Assembly: GCA_016935295.1 (NCBI GenBank)
Contig: JAFGRF010000027.1
Coordinates: 1 to 13,341 of the forward strand
Source: Caldifarciminota bacterium
GTDB taxonomy: Bacteria; Hydrothermota; Tepidihabitantia; Tepidihabitantales; Tepidihabitantaceae
Reading direction: 5' to 3'
DNA: 13,341 nucleotides
A model generated the notes under the pieces. The model did not search any database and was not told the DNA's origin. It saw only the letters and a list, made by a program, of their open reading frames with translations. This document shows, in pieces, positions 12,385 through 13,341 of the stretch. The stretch's first letter is position 1; every line of letters begins with the position of its first letter. Position numbers and translations under genes: made by a program.

Positions 12385-12625
12385 GGGTTGAGGGCGAGGT
12401 GTCGCGGACGACGAAATCCGAGTTGTCCGATGGCGGGCATTGGGCCAGTACGTCGGTCAGGCTGCGGAATCGCAGAGGATGCTCACGCATGCGCTTCAGC
12501 GCACGCAGGTCATCAAGGTCTTCGGCTCGCTCCAGCAGCTCCTCGTATTCGGCGATATCGAGAATCACGGCCGCCGGTTTGCCGTCGCGATAGACGAACT
12601 CTCGCTCTCGTGTTGCCACGCCCAA
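12353..12625 (-). CDS. Phd/YefM-type antitoxin (short form)
   Basis: Up to 90 residues from TTG at 12625; a GTG at 12619 (88 residues) fits the promoter better. The core FVYRDGKPAAVILDIAEYEE is the Phd/YefM strand-helix, followed by a helix rich in Glu, Leu and Asp (LLERAEDLDDLRALKRMR) that should bind and neutralise the toxin. The N-terminal DNA-binding part of classical Phd is shorter than usual. An in-frame TGA lies 27 bases upstream of the TTG, so little can be added. The last residues (TRVRRSPRSRR) are read through the overlapping toxin start and may not be functional. Confidence 0.85.
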   Translation of the reverse strand: MGVATREREFVYRDGKPAAVILDIAEYEELLERAEDLDDLRALKRMREHPLRFRSLTDVLAQCPPSDNSDFVVRDTSPSTRVRRSPRSRR

Positions 12626-12639
12626 TTGTCGCCCAATTG
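12619..12639 (-). promoter_or_regulatory. Two direct CGCCCAATTG repeats, candidate autoregulatory operator
   Basis: CGCCCAATTG at 12619-12628 and 12630-12639, an 11-base period (about one helical turn). Each contains the palindrome CAATTG. The repeats cover the -10 element of the predicted antitoxin promoter, the place expected for repression by the toxin-antitoxin complex. Confidence 0.5.
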
Positions 12640-12653
12640 CCGAGCGGAGTCAA
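12625..12653 (-). promoter_or_regulatory. Predicted promoter of the toxin-antitoxin operon
   Basis: On the minus strand TTGACT (12653-12648), 17-base spacer, GACAAT (12630-12625). Transcription would start near 12618, at the GTG start codon (12619-12617), giving a leaderless mRNA. This agrees with the absence of a ribosome site. Confidence 0.5.
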
Positions 12654-12677
12654 GCCCGCCGCCACCGGCGGTCGGGC
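12654..12677. repeat. GC-rich hairpin upstream of the toxin-antitoxin promoter
   Basis: GCCCG-CCGCC, loop ACC, GGCGG-T-CGGGC: ten pairs with one bulged T. It lies directly behind the -35 element and could insulate the operon from upstream leftward transcription. Confidence 0.35.
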
Positions 12678-12720
12678 GTTGCCGGTCTGAGTCCGGCTTT
12701 GGGCGCGGGAACGACAAGCG

Positions 12721-12825
12721 AAGAACGATGGACGATGAACTCGCGGCCCCTGGCCGCGTGGGCTTGTGGTTTGAGGCTCGCGGGCTACGCCTGCGTCAAT
12801 CGGCAATCAGAGTCTGCAGACTGCC
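12721..12825. repeat. Weak period-7 tract
   Basis: Units such as AAGAACG, ATGGACG, ATGAACT, and later AATCGGC, AATCAGA, GTCTGCA, GACTGCC are in phase but much diverged. No gene is seen here. Confidence 0.3.
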
Positions 12826-12839
12826 GCCCCAAAGACTCG

Positions 12840-12859
12840 CGGTTCATTATAGTGAACCG
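12840..12859. repeat. 20-bp palindrome CGGTTCA/TGAACCG, copy 2
   Basis: CGGTTCATTATAGTGAACCG; the arms extend by two further pairs to 12838-12861. Arm sequence and spacing are identical to the palindrome at 11856-11875, but the central six bases differ. Confidence 0.7.
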
Positions 12860-12933
12860 CGTAGGATGGCATTCTTACACAGGGGAAACCAACAAGTGCG
12901 ACGGACTTATGAATGGAACCGGAAGGGCCGGAG

Positions 12934-13038
12934 GCTGCCAGCCGTAGGCCGTTAGCTGTTAGCCGTAAGCTGTCGGCCGGCCGAGGTCTGCCGGCTCCCA
13001 ACCCTGACTGCTGCCTACTGCCTACTGACTACTGCCTG
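12934..13038. repeat. Heptamer array of 15 units in unbroken phase
   Basis: The first half has units GCCGTAG, GCCGTTA, GCTGTTA, GCCGTAA, GCTGTCG; the second half has CTGACTG, CTGCCTA (twice), CTGACTA, CTGCCTG. Phase is kept for all 105 bases although the consensus shifts midway. This is the longest uninterrupted array in the window. Confidence 0.75.
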
Positions 13039-13081
13039 CAGAGCACATTGACAGGATTCGGATTCATAAGAATAGGTGGGG

Positions 13082-13341
13082 GTGTCCCGCTTTTCCCATC
13101 GCCGCCATCACCGGATAGGGCGACGGCCCCTGATTGGCGCCCGCTTGCCTGTGTACCGCTTGCCGACCCGACGCCCCGCGGTGCCTGGCTTTGCGGCGCG
13201 AGTCGACCACCGTCCGATCTCGGCCATTATTGCGGGATCATTGCTGTTGGCGATAACCATGGGTAGCAGGTATCTGCGTTGGGCAGCGGCGTCGGGTGAG
13301 GGTTTGACTGTGCCTCGCAACTCGGCAGCCGTGGCGTTCTG
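13082..13341 (+). CDS. Possible membrane-anchored protein, partial (runs off the right edge)
   Basis: An open frame from GTG at 13082 (or GTG at 13076, just after an in-frame TAG) to the end of the window, about 86 residues so far. The first 50 residues are rich in Arg, Pro and His; then comes a single hydrophobic segment (ISAIIAGSLLLAITMG) followed by RYLRWAAASGEG, as in a type II signal anchor. TTGACA lies at 13048-13053, but the matching -10 element is poor (AATAGG after 17 bases). No family recognised. The frame may start later or be fortuitous. Confidence 0.4.
   Translation, partial: MSRFSHRRHHRIGRRPLIGARLPVYRLPTRRPAVPGFAARVDHRPISAIIAGSLLLAITMGSRYLRWAAASGEGLTVPRNSAAVAF

Noticed and set aside
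12934..13038. CRISPR-like array
   Set aside because: The repeat period is 7 bases with no spacers and no cas genes nearby, so it is a degenerate tandem repeat.
13048..13076. Promoter for the right-edge frame
   Set aside because: TTGACA is perfect, but the -10 candidate AATAGG matches only three of six positions, so it is mentioned with that frame and not called as a feature.
13108..13320. 70-residue minus-strand frame at the right edge
   Set aside because: It opposes a frame that has a good membrane segment and stays open to the edge; Arg-rich and without a ribosome site.

Overview
The window looks like a chromosomal segment of a GC-rich, probably uncultured, diderm bacterium. The clues are a secreted protein with a C-terminal tail resembling type IX secretion (Por) sorting domains, good Shine-Dalgarno sites, frequent GTG starts, TTGACA/TATAAT-type promoters and a sigma-54 activator. 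An FCB-type or candidate-phylum origin (for example WOR-3-like) is an inference; no marker gene fixes the taxonomy.

Layout. (1) 81-1466, minus: a secreted repeat (propeller-like) protein with a sorting tail and its own promoter at 1491-1518. (2) 2031-4554, plus: a tight six-gene operon driven by a promoter at 1894-1921. It encodes a small exported protein, a DUF2089 zinc-ribbon/HTH protein, a DUF4097 (YvlB/LiaX-like) protein, two paralogous two-helix membrane proteins and a SHOCT-like protein. Four of the six products carry versions of one short helical SHOCT-like motif, so the operon reads as an envelope-stress module related to Yvl/Lia systems but with a different composition. It ends in a strong hairpin at 4576-4600. 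(3) 4749-9992, minus: a signalling cluster in transcription order: a REC-PAS-AAA+-Fis sigma-54 activator, a CHASE4/HAMP/PAS-PAS histidine kinase and an Rcp1-type single-domain response regulator. A near-consensus promoter at 10350-10378 precedes it with a leader of about 350 nt. (4) About 10.4-12.1 kb: gene-poor DNA with a near-perfect sigma-54 promoter pointing away from the activator, a palindrome suitable as an upstream activator site, a long inverted repeat in the predicted leader, a doubtful small ORF, a second copy of the 3' end plus terminator of the SHOCT gene, and direct repeats. (5) 12130-12625, minus: a RelE/ParE-type toxin with a Phd/YefM-type antitoxin, with a promoter that predicts a leaderless antitoxin mRNA. 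(6) A possible membrane-anchored protein running off the right edge.

The most unusual feature is not a gene. Much of the intergenic DNA is built of degenerate 7-base units that keep phase over 35-105 bases, with a different consensus in each array. One array fills exactly the 63 bases between a stop codon and the next start codon (9 x 7), and two others begin at or overlap stop codons. They resemble in principle the heptanucleotide STRR repeats described in cyanobacteria, but here the unit differs from locus to locus.

No tRNA, rRNA, transposase or CRISPR array was recognised.
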